A DNA stretch of 64,000 nucleotides from Lyophyllum atratum (Eukaryota > Basidiomycota > Agaricomycetes > Agaricales > Lyophyllaceae), in the NCBI GenBank assembly GCA_014905825.1, contig JACGCN010000033.1, forward strand, positions 1 to 64,000, written 5' to 3'. Under the pieces are notes generated by a model that saw only the letters and a program-made list of their open reading frames with translations, ran no database searches and had not been told where the DNA came from. This document shows positions 32,192 through 44,126 of the stretch, one piece after another; the stretch's first letter is position 1; every line of letters begins with the position of its first letter. A program made the translations under genes and the position numbers.

Positions 32192-35181
32192 TCACTGCTT
32201 TTTCTTCTTGGGCGCTACAACCCCCCGAAAAACGCATCAGCATCCCTCCAAAACGCGAAAAAAGAGGCGAAAAAAAGCGCAACTCACCACCCGCCTTGCC
32301 CTTCCCCCCCGCCTTCCTCTTTCCCCCGGTCTCCACCTCCCCCTCCCCCTCCTCCTCCTCGTCCTTGTGTCCTTTTGAAGGCGCAGCCCTCGCCGCCTTC
32401 GCCTTGTGCAACTTCGCCTTCCTTGGGGGGTACCGCCCGATCGGGGCCCCGGGTGCCCGCGCGCAGGCGACGCAGAACCATTCGCCGGGGGGCACGGCGC
32501 TGAGTGGGGGCGTGAGGCAGCCGAGGTGGTATGGGGAGTCACACTGGGGGAGAAAAGGTGGTGGGGATTAGCGAACGTGTCCTGTGGGAGGTTGGTATGA
32601 AAGTGAAGAAAAGGGCGGTAAGGCGGGGTGGAGGGTCAGGGAAGACAGATATGTGATTGTAATTCAAGTGGGAGATAGACAAGGGGAAGAGGGTGTCAAG
32701 AGGGAGGAACGCGGAAGGGAGCAGAAGGGTTCGCAAAGCGAGGTAGGGAAGACGTCCATAACGACAAGTGATGGAGCGACACAAAAAGCATCCCACAGAG
32801 ACGTTGAAGAAATAAAAACACCAAAGCAAAACCCACCTTGTCACACTCCAACGGCGAATCATCCTCCCCGCGTTCCGTCTTACACACCACACACAAAGGG
32901 GGCGGCTGCACGTCCTCTGGGTGCCGCGGCAGATCCGACATCTTGTCGTTCGGCTTCGCCAGCAGTACCGTCGTGTTTTGCCCCGCTGCGATGCTAAATT
33001 CGAAAGGTTCAGGATTTAGTATCTCGTCACGTGATGTATGTTCGGAATGCAGGCCAAGGGGAGGGACACGAACGACACGCAGGGACAGGAATCAAAGGCA
33101 GGGAAAGGCAGGAAAGGAAGAGGAAGGCAGGGAAGGGAAAGAACGAAAGGAAGGAGAAACCCACTCAAACACATCAACCCCAACAAGCGGCGCACTCCTC
33201 GTCGGCTTCGTCGCACTCTTCGGCTCATCAGGGCCCAGCCCCAGTTCCCCATTCGCGGCGTTCTGCCCCCACGCGACCGTCATCACCGTGTCGTCGTCGT
33301 CCGGCGTCAGCGCCCAGTGCGTTACGCCACCGGAGCGCGCGAGGGTGATTTTGCAGCCCCTGGGTCGTGGGGAGAGGGTGTAGTGAGCAAGGGGGGAAGG
33401 GGATGGGAGAGGGAGGAGGGGACGTACATGATGTCCTGGATGAAGCGGAAGGTGGAGTAGGGCGAGCCTGAGGAGCCTGTATGTATGCGCGATGAGACAC
33501 TGCGTCGACGAGGAGGGAGGTGGGATGAAGTATATGTACCTTCACCGCTGTTCTTCCACTAGACCGAACCAGGTATCAGCATCTCAAAGCGAAAGTGGAG
33601 TGAAAGGAAAGGAAGGAGAGGAAGGGAAACGCACCTTGCCCGCCATATAGAACATGCCCTGCTTATCCACCACGATACTGCTCGAAGGGCCAGCAGCGAT
33701 GAGCACGCCCATCGTCGTGTCGTTCGGGCCCGCAAACTAGTCAACCGCATATATCAGCCAAGGAACGGAAGAACGGGAAGGAGGGACGGGTGGTACCTGC
33801 GGCACGGCCTTGGGCTTGAGTATATCGACTTGGTTACCGAGGCCGAGGCGGCAGTAGCCGTTGTACCCCCACACGTAGACGACACTAGGAGATAGGCATC
33901 AGCATCAGTATCAGGGGTACAGGGAAGGAGGCGAGGTGTAAGTACTTACCCGGTATCGTCGAGGGCGAGACTGTGCTGCTGCCCTGACGTGATCTCGACG
34001 ATGTTCTTGCCGTCTAGTTCCTTGATGTAGACTGTGTGGTAACGTGCCGTTAGTACCGTGAAGGAGCGTGGGGGAGTTAGGGGGAGACGCACCAGGGGTT
34101 GTTTCGATATCGAACGCCGTCTTGTTGCCCGTCGTAATTCGCTCCCCGGTCGTTCCGTTCCCCAGCTGCCCCTTCTCCGCGCTTCCAAACGAGAACACTA
34201 GCGCGCGCACATTCAGGGACCGAGAAAGGAAAGGCAACGGTGTACGCACCTTTACCGGACGCGGTGAGGACGAGGGAGAATGTGACGCCGGCGGAGGCTT
34301 TGACGACGTGCTCTTTTTCGCTGTTGTGCACGATGCCTGTGACGAGCTTGAACGACGTGACTTCGGGGCATACGGCTTGTCCGCACTGGGAAAGGAAGTG
34401 TTAGCGCGAGGCGTGGGGTGGGTGGAGGCAAGGAGCCCGGGAGAGGGTAGCAGGGTTAGGGACGACGCGACCCGAGGAATCGAACAACCCTCAATACAAC
34501 CTCTGCCCGAGCCCAGGACCAAGACGACTCACCTGCCCAAGATTATTCTGCCCCGCCGCCCACACACTCCCATCACTCCCCACCAACAACGTATGGTTCC
34601 TCCCACACGCCGCCCCCACAAACCTCACCCCCTTCCCCGCGCCCACATCCCCCGGCTCCACCCGCATCGGCGCGTTCTCCGACACGTACTCGTCCCCCGC
34701 GATACCGAGGCACCCGAACCCGTTGCGCCCGAAGAGCCAGGCGGCGCCGGAGAGGTCGAGGCAGACGAAGTGGCAGCCGTTGCAGGAGGTGCGCACGGAG
34801 AGGATGGGGACGTTGGAGAGGGAGCGCAGGATGTGGGGTTCCAGGAGGTCGGGGTTCCTGGAGGGTGTGTTGGTCCGACTTTGGGTTGGGGTAGGGAATG
34901 GCGACTCACTCGTACTCATCCCCAGCGTCGCCTTTCGCTGCTCCTCCGCGTTCCTTCTTGCCTAGCTTGGGCCTGCGAAAGGGTGGTGGTGGTCGTTCAT
35001 TGAGTCCGTTGTTATGGCGCCAATATTCGAATTTGAATAAACTCACCAGTCCGTACCCCCACATATCAACACTTTTCAACGACAGTCAGCAACACCGACA
35101 ATAATAGCATAAATGTATACCTCTGCCCCACTTCGCGCCAGTGTTGGGCGGCTCTGGTGTGGTGTTGTTGCTCGTGCTCAT
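32192..35181 (-). CDS. RCC1-repeat protein with C-terminal PHD finger
   Basis: The gene starts at ATG 35181 (MSTSNNTTPEPPNTG) and has about ten exons, including a tiny one giving VLICGGTDW. RCC1-type blades follow in order: GAAWLFGRNGFGCLG, GSVWAAGQNNLGQ, VFSFGSAEKGQLGNG, VVYVWGYNGYCRLGLGNQ and VAWGQNAANGELGLG. Then comes a full C4HC3 PHD finger: CVVC, CDKC, YHLGC, WFCVAC, and a Lys-rich tail ending APKKKKQ at TGA 32192-32194. RCC1 propellers bind chromatin or act on small GTPases; PHD fingers read histone tails. The combination suggests a chromatin-bound protein. The intron splitting the PHD finger (32544-32836) is 293 bp, several times longer than the others here. A decayed copy of this PHD region lies at about 60230-60475. 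Confidence 0.85.
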
Positions 35182-35650
35182 GATATGGGTGTTTGTTCGT
35201 GTCAGAGCCTGGCCGTGATGGCAGCTGGATTTGTAACTTACCCCCGCGCTGGGGTTTATAGGGTCCAATTGGCGCCCTGACTGGTCCCCGTGCTTGTCTT
35301 CAATGGTAATTGCTCTACATACTTACATGATTTACACTATTGTTCGCTCGACACGGGCTTCGCTACCCGAGCGTAGCATGGATAGCACTACTTAGCACCC
35401 TTCGCATGCTGTTCGGCACCGCAGCCTGGCTCTCAATTTGCACATTCTCGACAACTCACACATATTTACATCACAAGACGTCCACCGCAACCTCAAGAAC
35501 TCACCCCTCCCCCATCGACCCCATAAGCACTACCAAAAACCAGTCAGCCAAACGCCTCCCTAACCACACAAAGCAAGACTCACAGATACTCGTCTCAAAC
35601 CGCTTAATGGAGTACTAAACCAAAGCTTCATCAGTCGCGTCTCCCACTTC
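35182..35650. other. Intergenic, upstream of RCC1-PHD gene
   Basis: It includes the promoter side of the gene starting at 35181, with no clear TATA element. Short plus-strand frames have no support. Confidence 0.4.
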
Positions 35651-36850
35651 TCGAATGTCGGGAAATTACTCACGTCAAAGGTCCGCATGCCGTCCCCCAC
35701 ATCGCCACCACCCCATCGACAACCCCGCCCCCCAAAAACACGTTAACAGGATGCGACACCGGCACCGCCTGCTGTCGATCGCGCAGCTGCGCCAGCCCCA
35801 CAGCATACCCCTATTTCGGGTCCTTCTCCCCCTCATCCTCCCCCTCATCCTCCTCTTCCTCGGGCCCTTCGTATTGACGCTGAAGCTCCACGTGAAGCTG
35901 ATACTCCTCCTCATCCCGGAACATCCCCCCCTCCTCTCCTTCCACCTCCCCCTCTCAACCACTTCCCCCCAAAACACCGCTTTTGCCTTGGCTTTCGCCT
36001 TCCCCTTCCCCTTCGCCCGCCTCCTCCCCCCCCCCTCCTCGCACCCCACCCCCACACACCGCCGATGCCTCAACATGCTCCGAAAGCTCACCCTTCCGCA
36101 CCCATTGGGCGGCTGGCACCACCACCCGCTCGGGATGTCGCCCGCCCCCGGCGAGGCAAACACGAAGTCGGGGAGAGGGGTGTGGAAGCGCTGGTGCAGG
36201 GGGAGGGCGAGCGTGTGCAGGAGGTGGTAGTTTGGGTGGGAGATGTGTTGGGGGAGGTAGCGTGGGGACGTTGGGTTGGTGGCTTCCTCGTCTGGTGGAG
36301 CAATGGCGGGAGGAGCGGAAGCGGAATTGGAAGTGGGGGGTAGAGGAGCGGGAGGAGTGGGAGGGGTGGGAGACCACCAAGGCCGGAGCGGACTTGTCAG
36401 GTCCGCGTGTGCAAGAACCTCTTCGCCGCTCGGAACCCACGTACATCCGAAGCGCTATTCCATCCTCCCCCGGACCTGCCCCACCTCCAGCGTCTTCACC
36501 ACATCAGACGAACCGACACGCCGTTCCTATAAGTACGACCTCCCAGTCAGCAAGCCAAGCCCCTGACTAACCAAGACAGAAGAAAGAGGCAACCCACCTG
36601 GAGACTCGTCACCTTGAAGAACCCGAGATACGCGTACCGGCACTCCTCGGGCACGGCGATGTGCCAGCGGTGCAGGAGGAAGGTGCGGGCTGCGATGGCG
36701 AGGATGGGCGTGCCGGCGATGTAGGCGTCGCAGATGGCGACCACCTCGGGCGGGAGTTTGCATGGTATGTATAAGCTCGTCAGGCGTTAGGTCGACGGGG
36801 GCGGTGAGGAACTGTGGCTGAATTAGGGCGGGGTTCGGGCCAGTTGTGTC
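35640..36850 (-). pseudogene. Disrupted gene of unknown family
   Basis: Several minus-strand stretches look conserved: PALIQPQFLTAPVDLTPDEL, then in another frame LPPEVVAICDAYIAGTPILA and RTFLLHRWHIAVPEECRYA, then LHQRFHTPLPDFVFASPGAG and DIPSGWWCQPPNG, an acidic YEGPEEEEDEGEDEGEKD, and finally GDGMRTFDVSNFPTFEKWET. They cannot be joined without passing a frame change near 36748, TAG codons near 36455 and 35818, and another frame change near 35715. One intron (GTGGGT...TATAG, about 36532-36597) is plausible. I cannot name the family. It may be a decayed gene or one affected by sequence errors in GC-rich DNA. Confidence 0.45.
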
Positions 36851-38630
36851 TCAGGTCGAGGGGCCGGCGTGATGGGGTCCATCGACGTCGATCTCGATGG
36901 GGGGTGGAGGGTCTTGGACGCGTGCAGGGAGATTCGGAGGAAGCATTTGAGCGTTCGTTGGAGACGGAAGAGACCATCCCGATGCGGTTGAAGTCGGCTC
37001 TATCCAAGGTAAGGTGTCATCGGGATATTGGCCGCCGACATCGGGAGGCCATGCCCAGAGGTGCGGAGGAGGTGCTGGTTCCCTCTTGATGAGAGGTCGA
37101 GGATCACGAGGCCGTTCCCGGTGGTCATCCGACATTCGCTCGCTTGAATAGTAAGGGTATGGAAGGCCGAATGCCAGATCTTGGTATTGATCGGGGGCCC
37201 GATTCCCCATCTGGTCACGATACCGCAGGTCTCGACGCCATGAGGGCGGGACGCCCGACATGGAAGGATAACCTTGACCAGAAGTCACGGCTTGGTGGAG
37301 ATGTCGATCAAAGTTTGCTCTCGGCCCAGCCTCCGTATCGGCTTTGCTGTTCCTGTCCATATTCGATAGACGCGAATGATGACCATTCTCATCCCCAGTC
37401 GATGGCAGATTCGTTGAGATGGAGGGCTGGCGGAATGAGGAAAAGATATCCCTTTGGACGTAGTCGCAGCATACTTTGCAATTGCGATCGAATCTGGTAC
37501 GGCTGCATGAGCAAGCTGGAGAAGGCGGCGACTCGATCCAATCATGGGGAGGTGAGAGTCTAGTTTGAGCAGATAACACGATCGCTGGCGGTGGTGGTAT
37601 GACGGGATATCCGGCAGCCGTAGTAGATCTCGTTGGCTGTGAATGACCAGGTGCAACATCACCCTCCGGAGCCGATGGTGGATCCGTCGGAGCGGGAGCT
37701 TTCTTGGATAAGGCCTGGGTTTCTGCTTCGCTGCATTTCTTGCAAGTGCCACCGACGCTTGTCCAAGTACACGGACATTCCTTCGGAACCGGTTTTGTCT
37801 GCCGACTGGAAAGGGAAGGGTGGATATCTGATGTAGACGCGTCGATTCTTGAAGGTGGTATGGGCAATCTATTGAAAGATGACGATGGCGCTGATGGATC
37901 ATATGGGATGGATGGGATGGACGGGCTGGCATCAGCAGCGATTCGCTTGAATTTGGGCAGCTTTGACGTTGTCTTCTTCGTTCTGGAGGGCTCGGGTCCA
38001 TCAGGCGGTCGTAGAACTTGAGAATCGAATCCATGCGGCCGACGAGGCGCCGAGGGACCCGCGGCGGGAGAGGGCGCGTACGCAGGCGACGGACTGACGG
38101 TCAAAGGGATAGCTTCGGGTGGTCCAACTTCTGCAGCCGATGGCGTCACGTGAGAGACGCGTGATCTCGGAGCGGAGGAAGCAGACGTGTGGGCTCGGGA
38201 TGGAGGGTCGGTCGAAGGAACAATGCTGAGTGGTTCCGCAACGGCACACGGGAACACTACTGGAGGGGCGCGTAATCCAGACGAGGCGTGATCAGCAACC
38301 GAGAACGTTCCAAGAGATGAATGACCAGGTGACGGCGCAGGCTTCCGAAAAGTATTCGAAAAAGTATCTGTAAGGTGAGCATATCAGTTTATCTCTTAAC
38401 AATAGACAAAAGAACCCCAACGTACATTCAGTTTTGTCAGGAGACCGAGTTGGAGTACTCCAGTCTTGCGCATTGCTGCCGGGTGGGAGCGGAATCGGTG
38501 TTGGGGGAAGATTGGAGAAGGAGCCTGGACTAGGACGCGTGTTTGAATCTTGTGATGGAGCCTGTAGCGCTGACTGGCGAGAGTCGGTAGCGCCGCTATC
38601 TTAATCTCCATGATGGATGGGAGGTGATGA
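36851..38630 (-). CDS. Proline-rich protein with two CxC-x8-CxxC motifs, 5' end unresolved
   Basis: The main exon 38337-36851 is joined through the intron GTACGTTGG...TTACAG (about 38338-38435) to an upstream exon that reads DSGATDSRQSALQAPSQDS. The product is Pro/Ser-rich and probably disordered. Two short modules stand out: CPCTWTSVGGTCKKC and CSCSRTRFDRNCKVC, both C-x-C-x8-C-x2-C, about 90 residues apart, likely metal-binding. In the upstream exon the frame is closed by TAA at about 38610 and no ATG lies between it and the first cysteine motif, so a start cannot be assigned. The frame stays open for another 36 codons after the stop TGA at 36851-36853. The family is unknown to me. Confidence 0.5.
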
Positions 38631-38771
38631 CGCTTCTCCCCGGGTCCTCGTTGTGGATTCGTCGACATTTGGCCCGGCAAGCGTAACAAGGTCATCCGAT
38701 AGGCAGATAAAGTCTCTAGTCCTGAAAAACGAGTGAGCACGTCACAAATGGACTTATTCTCAGAAAGCAGC

Positions 38772-39868
38772 TCAGATTTTCAATTCAAAAGATGTTCCGT
38801 CGCCACCGAGGTCAGAAACGATGATCCCGTTGGTTGCTCGATCCTCGACGAAGATGACAGGCGTAGGTGACAGTAGCCATGCGACGCCGTTGATGGATTT
38901 CGAGAGTCCGGGTAGGGCGGATGCCAGCTCTTCTTTACTCTGGATAAGCGTTAGCAAAGGGAAGATCTGTCGAGTCGAGGGAAGGAGCTCACACTGCACC
39001 ATATCGAAGGTTGTACGACGGGTTGATCGTCGAGTCTCGATGTCGATGAGGTCCCGACTGCGGGTTGAGCTGAAGAAGGCTGTGACTTCGACAAACTCCA
39101 TTGGGGTTCGCCGTTCGTCAATGGTTGCTCTGAAGGGAGTGTTAGAAAACCTATATGGGAATATGAGGCCTTGTACATACCCTTTCTCCTTGTTGCGACG
39201 CCTGTCTTCGCCTTTGGCTCCTTCGCTTCCTTCACCTTTTTACCCCCGTCCAGCTTTGGTTTTACGATCCTTTTCGTGGTCTTCGCCTCCTGCTCCTGTA
39301 ATACACCCGTACCCGGCATCGCGTTTGATTCCATTCCATCTGCCAGCTCATTCGCCACACTCCCCGAGGCCTTGACGACCCTCTTCTTCCTCTTCACCGC
39401 CTTCTCCTCGGCTAACACGTCCTCCAGCGGTACTTTAGGTACTTGTTCCGTCGGTCGAGTCGACACGGGTAACGTAGTAGTTTTCTTTGGTCTCGCCACC
39501 TTCTTCTTAGGCTTCGCCTCCTGCGCCTGTGATCCATCCACCGTTTCGGTCGAGGGTTCGCCCGCTTGCATACGTTTACGTTTCCGGGGTGTTGGCGTGG
39601 GTCCAGATACCTCGACTTCTCCAACCAATGCACGTCGAGACTTCTTCAATGTCCTTCCCCTCTTCGATACCACGGTTGTAGCGGCCGCACGACGGTCGAC
39701 CGGCGTCCAGAGGAGCATGAGGATCGTGTGAAGGTCGGGCCACCGAGCTACCCATGGAAAACGGCTGTTGGCGTATGACTCGTGGCTGAGAGTGTTCGAT
39801 AGTACTCGCAAGCAATGCGTGACCCCGTCCTTCCCCACCAGGCTGGAGGTTAACCTGAGTTCGGTCAT
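38772..39868 (-). CDS. Basic nuclear-type protein
   Basis: Exons 39868-39181, 39129-38993 and 38939-38772 join in frame to 330 codons (introns 51 and 53 bp). It begins MTELRLTSSLVGKDG and contains WPDLHTILMLLWTPVDRR. A long Lys/Arg-rich middle follows, with bipartite-looking signals (RKRKRMQ, KPKKKVARPKK, VKRKKRVVKA). The C-terminal part is folded-looking (KSINGVAWLLSPTPVIFVED) and ends GDGTSFELKI. It is probably nuclear and DNA- or chromatin-associated by composition only. No known domain is recognised. Confidence 0.65.
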
Positions 39869-41185
39869 GCGGTACTGCGGGTCCGATTCCGACGTGTGCG
39901 TTCACGAGTAGTGGACCCAGGTGAAGCTCGGAGGTAAGAGCGCTGTGCATTGATAACGGGGCCACGGGGTTATGAAATCGACAGAAACGTAGTCCGTCCT
40001 ATGCGCCGTCCATAGCTGGTGGGTTATCCCCAGTCAGAACCCCGTGTATTAGCTAACGTTTTCTGCCTTTACTACGCATTTGAAGTATCATAAAGCCTGG
40101 TAAAGCGCCAGCGACCGATTAAAGACAAAAAGATCTTTGAGATACTTTACAAGTCATTAACAAACGATGTAATGCGTAGAAATGTTTTTATTGACTCTAA
40201 GCTACATTACACTGCGTTGTCTGTCATTAACGGTCCGATACCCTTAATACCCCGCCCCCTGCTCCAGAATACGTCCCTTCCCCTTCCCTTCCCTTTCCCG
40301 ATTCCTCCAGCCACGGCGGCGTGGTCCTCGCATCCGACCCCCACCGGCAGCACCAAGCTCATGCCGTACACTCCGACTTCCACCCAAACCAGCGGTGCTG
40401 TGGCCACCGTTGCCGCTACCTCCCTGTCATTGTCGGTGTGAGATGGAGTGCGGAAAAGGGCGGGGTTTCTCTTGATGGTGATATGAATATCTGGATATCA
40501 TTCAGAGGTTCTGAAGGGGAGAGCTGCTTGGCTTACCATAGAGGCCCTCTACCCAAGCCCCGGCCGCGCCGACGCCTCCGGGTCCTTCCCTGATATTACC
40601 CTCTCTCGCATCCGCCCGCGCTCGATCCCCATTCTGAGCCTACGCTCGCAACCCGCCACCCCGCCCGCTACCATCTCCATGCCCGAGATGTCCGCGTCAT
40701 TTGACCTGCCCATGTCGGTCGCGGAACCGCGGAGGTTCCCAGAACACTCATCTCGACGGGCTCGTCGTGTCAGAACGTCTGTTGTCTGCGGTCATCGGAG
40801 ATGGTGCCGGGGTGGGAGGCGTGCCGATGGCCTGGGAAGGTAAACTAAAACACGGAAGGAGAAGGAGAAGTGCATGGGGACTATGGGGACTTTGGATACA
40901 ACTTACAAGGGAGGACAACATGGAGGTCGGGAGCAAGAATGACGTATTCTGTGATGGGAAGCTTTATGTACTTTTGGGGCAGGCAAATAGGGCAACACAA
41001 GTGGGAAGGAGCAAAATCTCTGAAGGAATGGAACGCAAAGTCGAGATATCGACTGATATCAATGACGATGATATAACTTTTTCAATGTGGGATGACAAAA
41101 ATCATGACTTCTTCGAATGTGAAAAGATCGCAAATGCGTCGCGTAATTTGGAATAAAGTGTGGTAATGAGCAAAATGCGTGATAA
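39869..41185. other. Interval without a confident gene
   Basis: Plus-strand frames near 40170-40450 and 40600-40860 have plausible composition (for example RSIPILSLRSQPATPPAT, SASFDLPMSVAEPRRF) but lack a start, splice signals and a recognisable domain. A small basic-acidic frame at about 40920-41156 is also open. These may be remnants of one decayed gene. Confidence 0.35.
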
Positions 41186-41189
41186 ATGC

Positions 41190-42300
41190 CCAAAAAGGTA
41201 GCTAATACACGGGGTCCTGACTGGGGGTTATCGACGGGGATAGAGAACGGATTTGAGGGAAGAACCTCCGTTGTTTGGACTCGTGGTGGTGGCCAAACAT
41301 CCTGGAATCTGCCAACGCTTCCGAAGCCAAGATATTTTTTGGCTAAGTTCCATTATGCCTCACGAAAGAACGACGTTGTTTGCATTCAAAAAATCGACGT
41401 CTGACCCGATAGGCTCTGTTATTCAAACCCACCTCTTCTTGACGACAACGATGGTGATATCACGATGCCATGCTTAGTGCGGTCGAGACGGCGACCAGAG
41501 GACTCGGAAGCGATGAGTGCGAGACTGCTAAGAGACTTTGCGCGGCGATTGGCGCCAGCTGTGGATGCATTGACAGGTGTGTTGCTCATTCCGTCCAAGA
41601 GTTTTACTGATACCTTGACCTTGTAAGGTGTACACACCCGTCCTGCCTAGTCTCTTCGCTGAACGTCGATTCAAACTATGATTGCCTCAGGTGCTTTACC
41701 ACACGACTCTGCGAGAAACGAACAGTCTGTGACTTCCCGGCCTATCACTTGAGCCATCCACCTCTCTCGTGTAGATGTACCCGCGTTCCTTCTCCTGCCT
41801 TGCTACGACGCCAACGACATTCTTCTCGAGTCACTCAGTAGGCTCCCAACGACGCATAATCTGCGCCCATTATGCATACCAGGTCACTCCCAATGCGAAG
41901 CGAAGTTCTTAGAGGTATGGAAGCAACGATAGGTCACTGTGAGAGGTGAGGCAGCCATAACGGTACGTTCAGTTATCCCACCTCATATACCTCTACCTCA
42001 TACCTTGATTTTCTCCTCCCGCTTCCTTGCAAAGGCGCATACAATGTCCAAGCCCGATAACGCGGTCCCGATCGGTCGTCCGGACACTCCCCCGCATCAT
42101 GGGAAGGAATCGACGTAGGACTTTGTGCGTGTTCTTTCTTCTGAGGTATTGGTCTACAGGATGGAGTCGTTCGTTTATAGCACACCCAGGCGCAGCTCTC
42201 ATCGCGCATACACCATGTAAATCGTTCGGAGCTCCTCTTGAACAATAAGGCTCGCAGGACGCATATCCCGACTCTGGGATGGAAGATCGATCATCGCATG
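41190..42300 (+). pseudogene. Diverged gene copy A of unknown family
   Basis: It matches 45105-46060 in order and orientation: AGAACCTCCG, TGGTGGTGGCCAAACAT, TCTGACCCGATAGGCTCTGTTATTCAA, GCGGCGATTGGCGCCAGC, GTTGCTCATTCCGTC, GCGTTCCTTCTCCTGCCT and CACTCAGTAGGCTC. Readable peptide fragments are MSARLLRDFARRLAPAVD and FLLLPCYDANDILLESLSRL. Stops appear soon after, so the copy seems decayed. The plus-strand direction is assumed from these peptides. Confidence 0.5.
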
Positions 42301-42456
42301 TCGCTCGACAGTCACGGTGCCATTTCGGATCAGGTCAGATGCGGGTCGAGCTATGCCTGGACGTTGATCTTGTTTCCTCTATGGCCGAGTATCGCGATAG
42401 CCCGGTCCCTGTTCCGGCGAGATCACCTGGTTTCTAGTCTTCGCTGGTATCTATAA

Positions 42457-43152
42457 CCTCAGAGCTGGGCATGGGAAAGATTTCCTCAGAATTAGTCAAA
42501 GGCAACGCAGCGGTTCATGATACCCATTGAGGGTCGCATGTAAACGGCATGGGGTATCGGGGATCGTGGGATCGGAACGGGATTTGACGCGAACGGGTGA
42601 GCGTCGCAGATCATGATGGTAGCGGGGCTCATTCATGAAGCTGAGTGATCTTCGCGGTGAAAGTAAGGGGTGGTCGGAATACAGAGGGTCGGGGATGCGC
42701 GATGGGGCACTGAAGAGATGAGAATCAGTCAAACACCAGGAACCGCCGTACTAACACGATGTGTAGCCTTGACTAGCGCAAGGGATGGTTTAACTCTATG
42801 TTGAAGAAGAGTTCCGTTGAGAAACCAGTACCATTTTGCTGCTTGGGTTCCGCCGCATTTCGCAGCTTCGCCGGAAGAGAAGTGGGGTCCGTACCAATTG
42901 GGCCAGGAGACTCGTGCTTAAACAGCGTCATGTGTGTTCCTTCCTTCAAATCGCGTTCAATAAATTAACCTGATTTCTGAAGGCTGCGGGAACGATGTTC
43001 TCTGCATCGATCTAATACATTCGAATCCTACAGCCACACATAGGTCCATTCCCAGGTGATCGCAGCGAGTCCCGCATCGCATCCCTCCACCATCCTGTCC
43101 GTACCCGTAAATCAACCATCACGCGTCCTTGAGCTTTAGAGTCGACTTACCT
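42457..43152. other. Intergenic
   Basis: No convincing exon. A minus-strand frame at 42496-42732 could be a stray fragment but lacks support. Confidence 0.4.
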
Positions 43153-44126
43153 TCAGTGTAGACTCCGCTGACTCGCGTAGTCCGGCGGAGCGTTCCGTTC
43201 ATGCAGCTGATCCTCGAGCTGTCGTTTTAATATATCCAAGGCTACGATACGCTGGCTTAGTGATTCGGCCTCTACGTCCCTCTCTGCACTGGGGCCTTTC
43301 CTGATGATAGATGGAGCGCGGGAGATGCGATTCGAAAATGGACTGCCGACTTCCGCGTCGTGACTAGGGTGGGAAATGGCCACAGGTGCTTGGGCCGGTT
43401 TTTCTACGACAAGAGTTATCAGCGCAGAATGAAATGGAGACTATGAGAAACGGGAACTCACCATTCCTACCTGAAGGCTGTGTATAAGCAGGATCGTAGT
43501 TGAGAGGAACAAGGACTGCAACGGCACCCCTTCTGCTGCGCCGTCGGTAGCAGAGGATAGATACTAAAATAAAAAGGGTAAGGCCGCCTAATACACCGCC
43601 GACGATAGCTCCCATTAGATTGTGTTTCTTCGATGGTGGGATACCTGTGGGGAGCGGCTGTGGTATGCCTGAAGACGCTTCGCCGGAGAGTGTGGAGGAC
43701 GGAGTGTTGGAGACTAAGGAAGAGGGATCCGGTGGTCTTGTAGACGTGGTGCTTGAGGACGACGGGAACGTCGTGCTCTGGGAGGACGCGGAGTCAACTG
43801 GACGCGTGGCTGTAGTCGTGCTTTCCGTTCCGAAGGAAGTGGTTGGAATCGTGATCGAAGTTGGTGAGTTGACTGTTGGTGTGATCCTTTTCGAATAAAT
43901 TCCGAGTCAGCTGCTGTTCAAAAATCGAGTCGTGGGGGTTGGAGATACAGACGTTATGCCAGCGCTGGGAGGATTCGTGAGACTGGTAAACATGATCAGA
44001 TAATTTCGAGGTCAATACTGCGGACACCAGAAAGTTTCGTGTGACGTACGGGCCATTCGATACAGTCTGTCCCATCGTTGGGATGGGTAACAGTCCCGCG
44101 AGACATAATATAGGAATGAGGTGCAT
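43153..44126 (-). CDS. Single-pass membrane protein with Ser/Thr-rich ectodomain
   Basis: The start MHLIPILCLAGLLPIPTMGQ is a typical signal peptide. After an intron (donor GTACGTCACACG after the codons for SNG, about 44048) comes a Ser/Thr-rich segment (SSQSTTFPSSSSTTSTRPP). Then a transmembrane helix follows, MGAIVGGVLGGLTLFILVS, and RRRSRR on the cytoplasmic side. A second intron (about 43407-43460) joins PLNYDPAYTQPSGRN to a tail with a short coiled coil (LSQRIVALDILKRQLEDQL). The layout recalls fungal Mid2/SKG6-like surface proteins of the cell wall or plasma membrane, common in agaricomycetes; the exact role is unknown. The splice pattern between the signal peptide and the Ser/Thr region is not fully resolved. 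Confidence 0.6.

Noticed and set aside
43620..43898. Plus-strand Gly/Val-rich frame
   Set aside because: It is the antisense of the Ser/Thr-rich ectodomain of the membrane protein gene.
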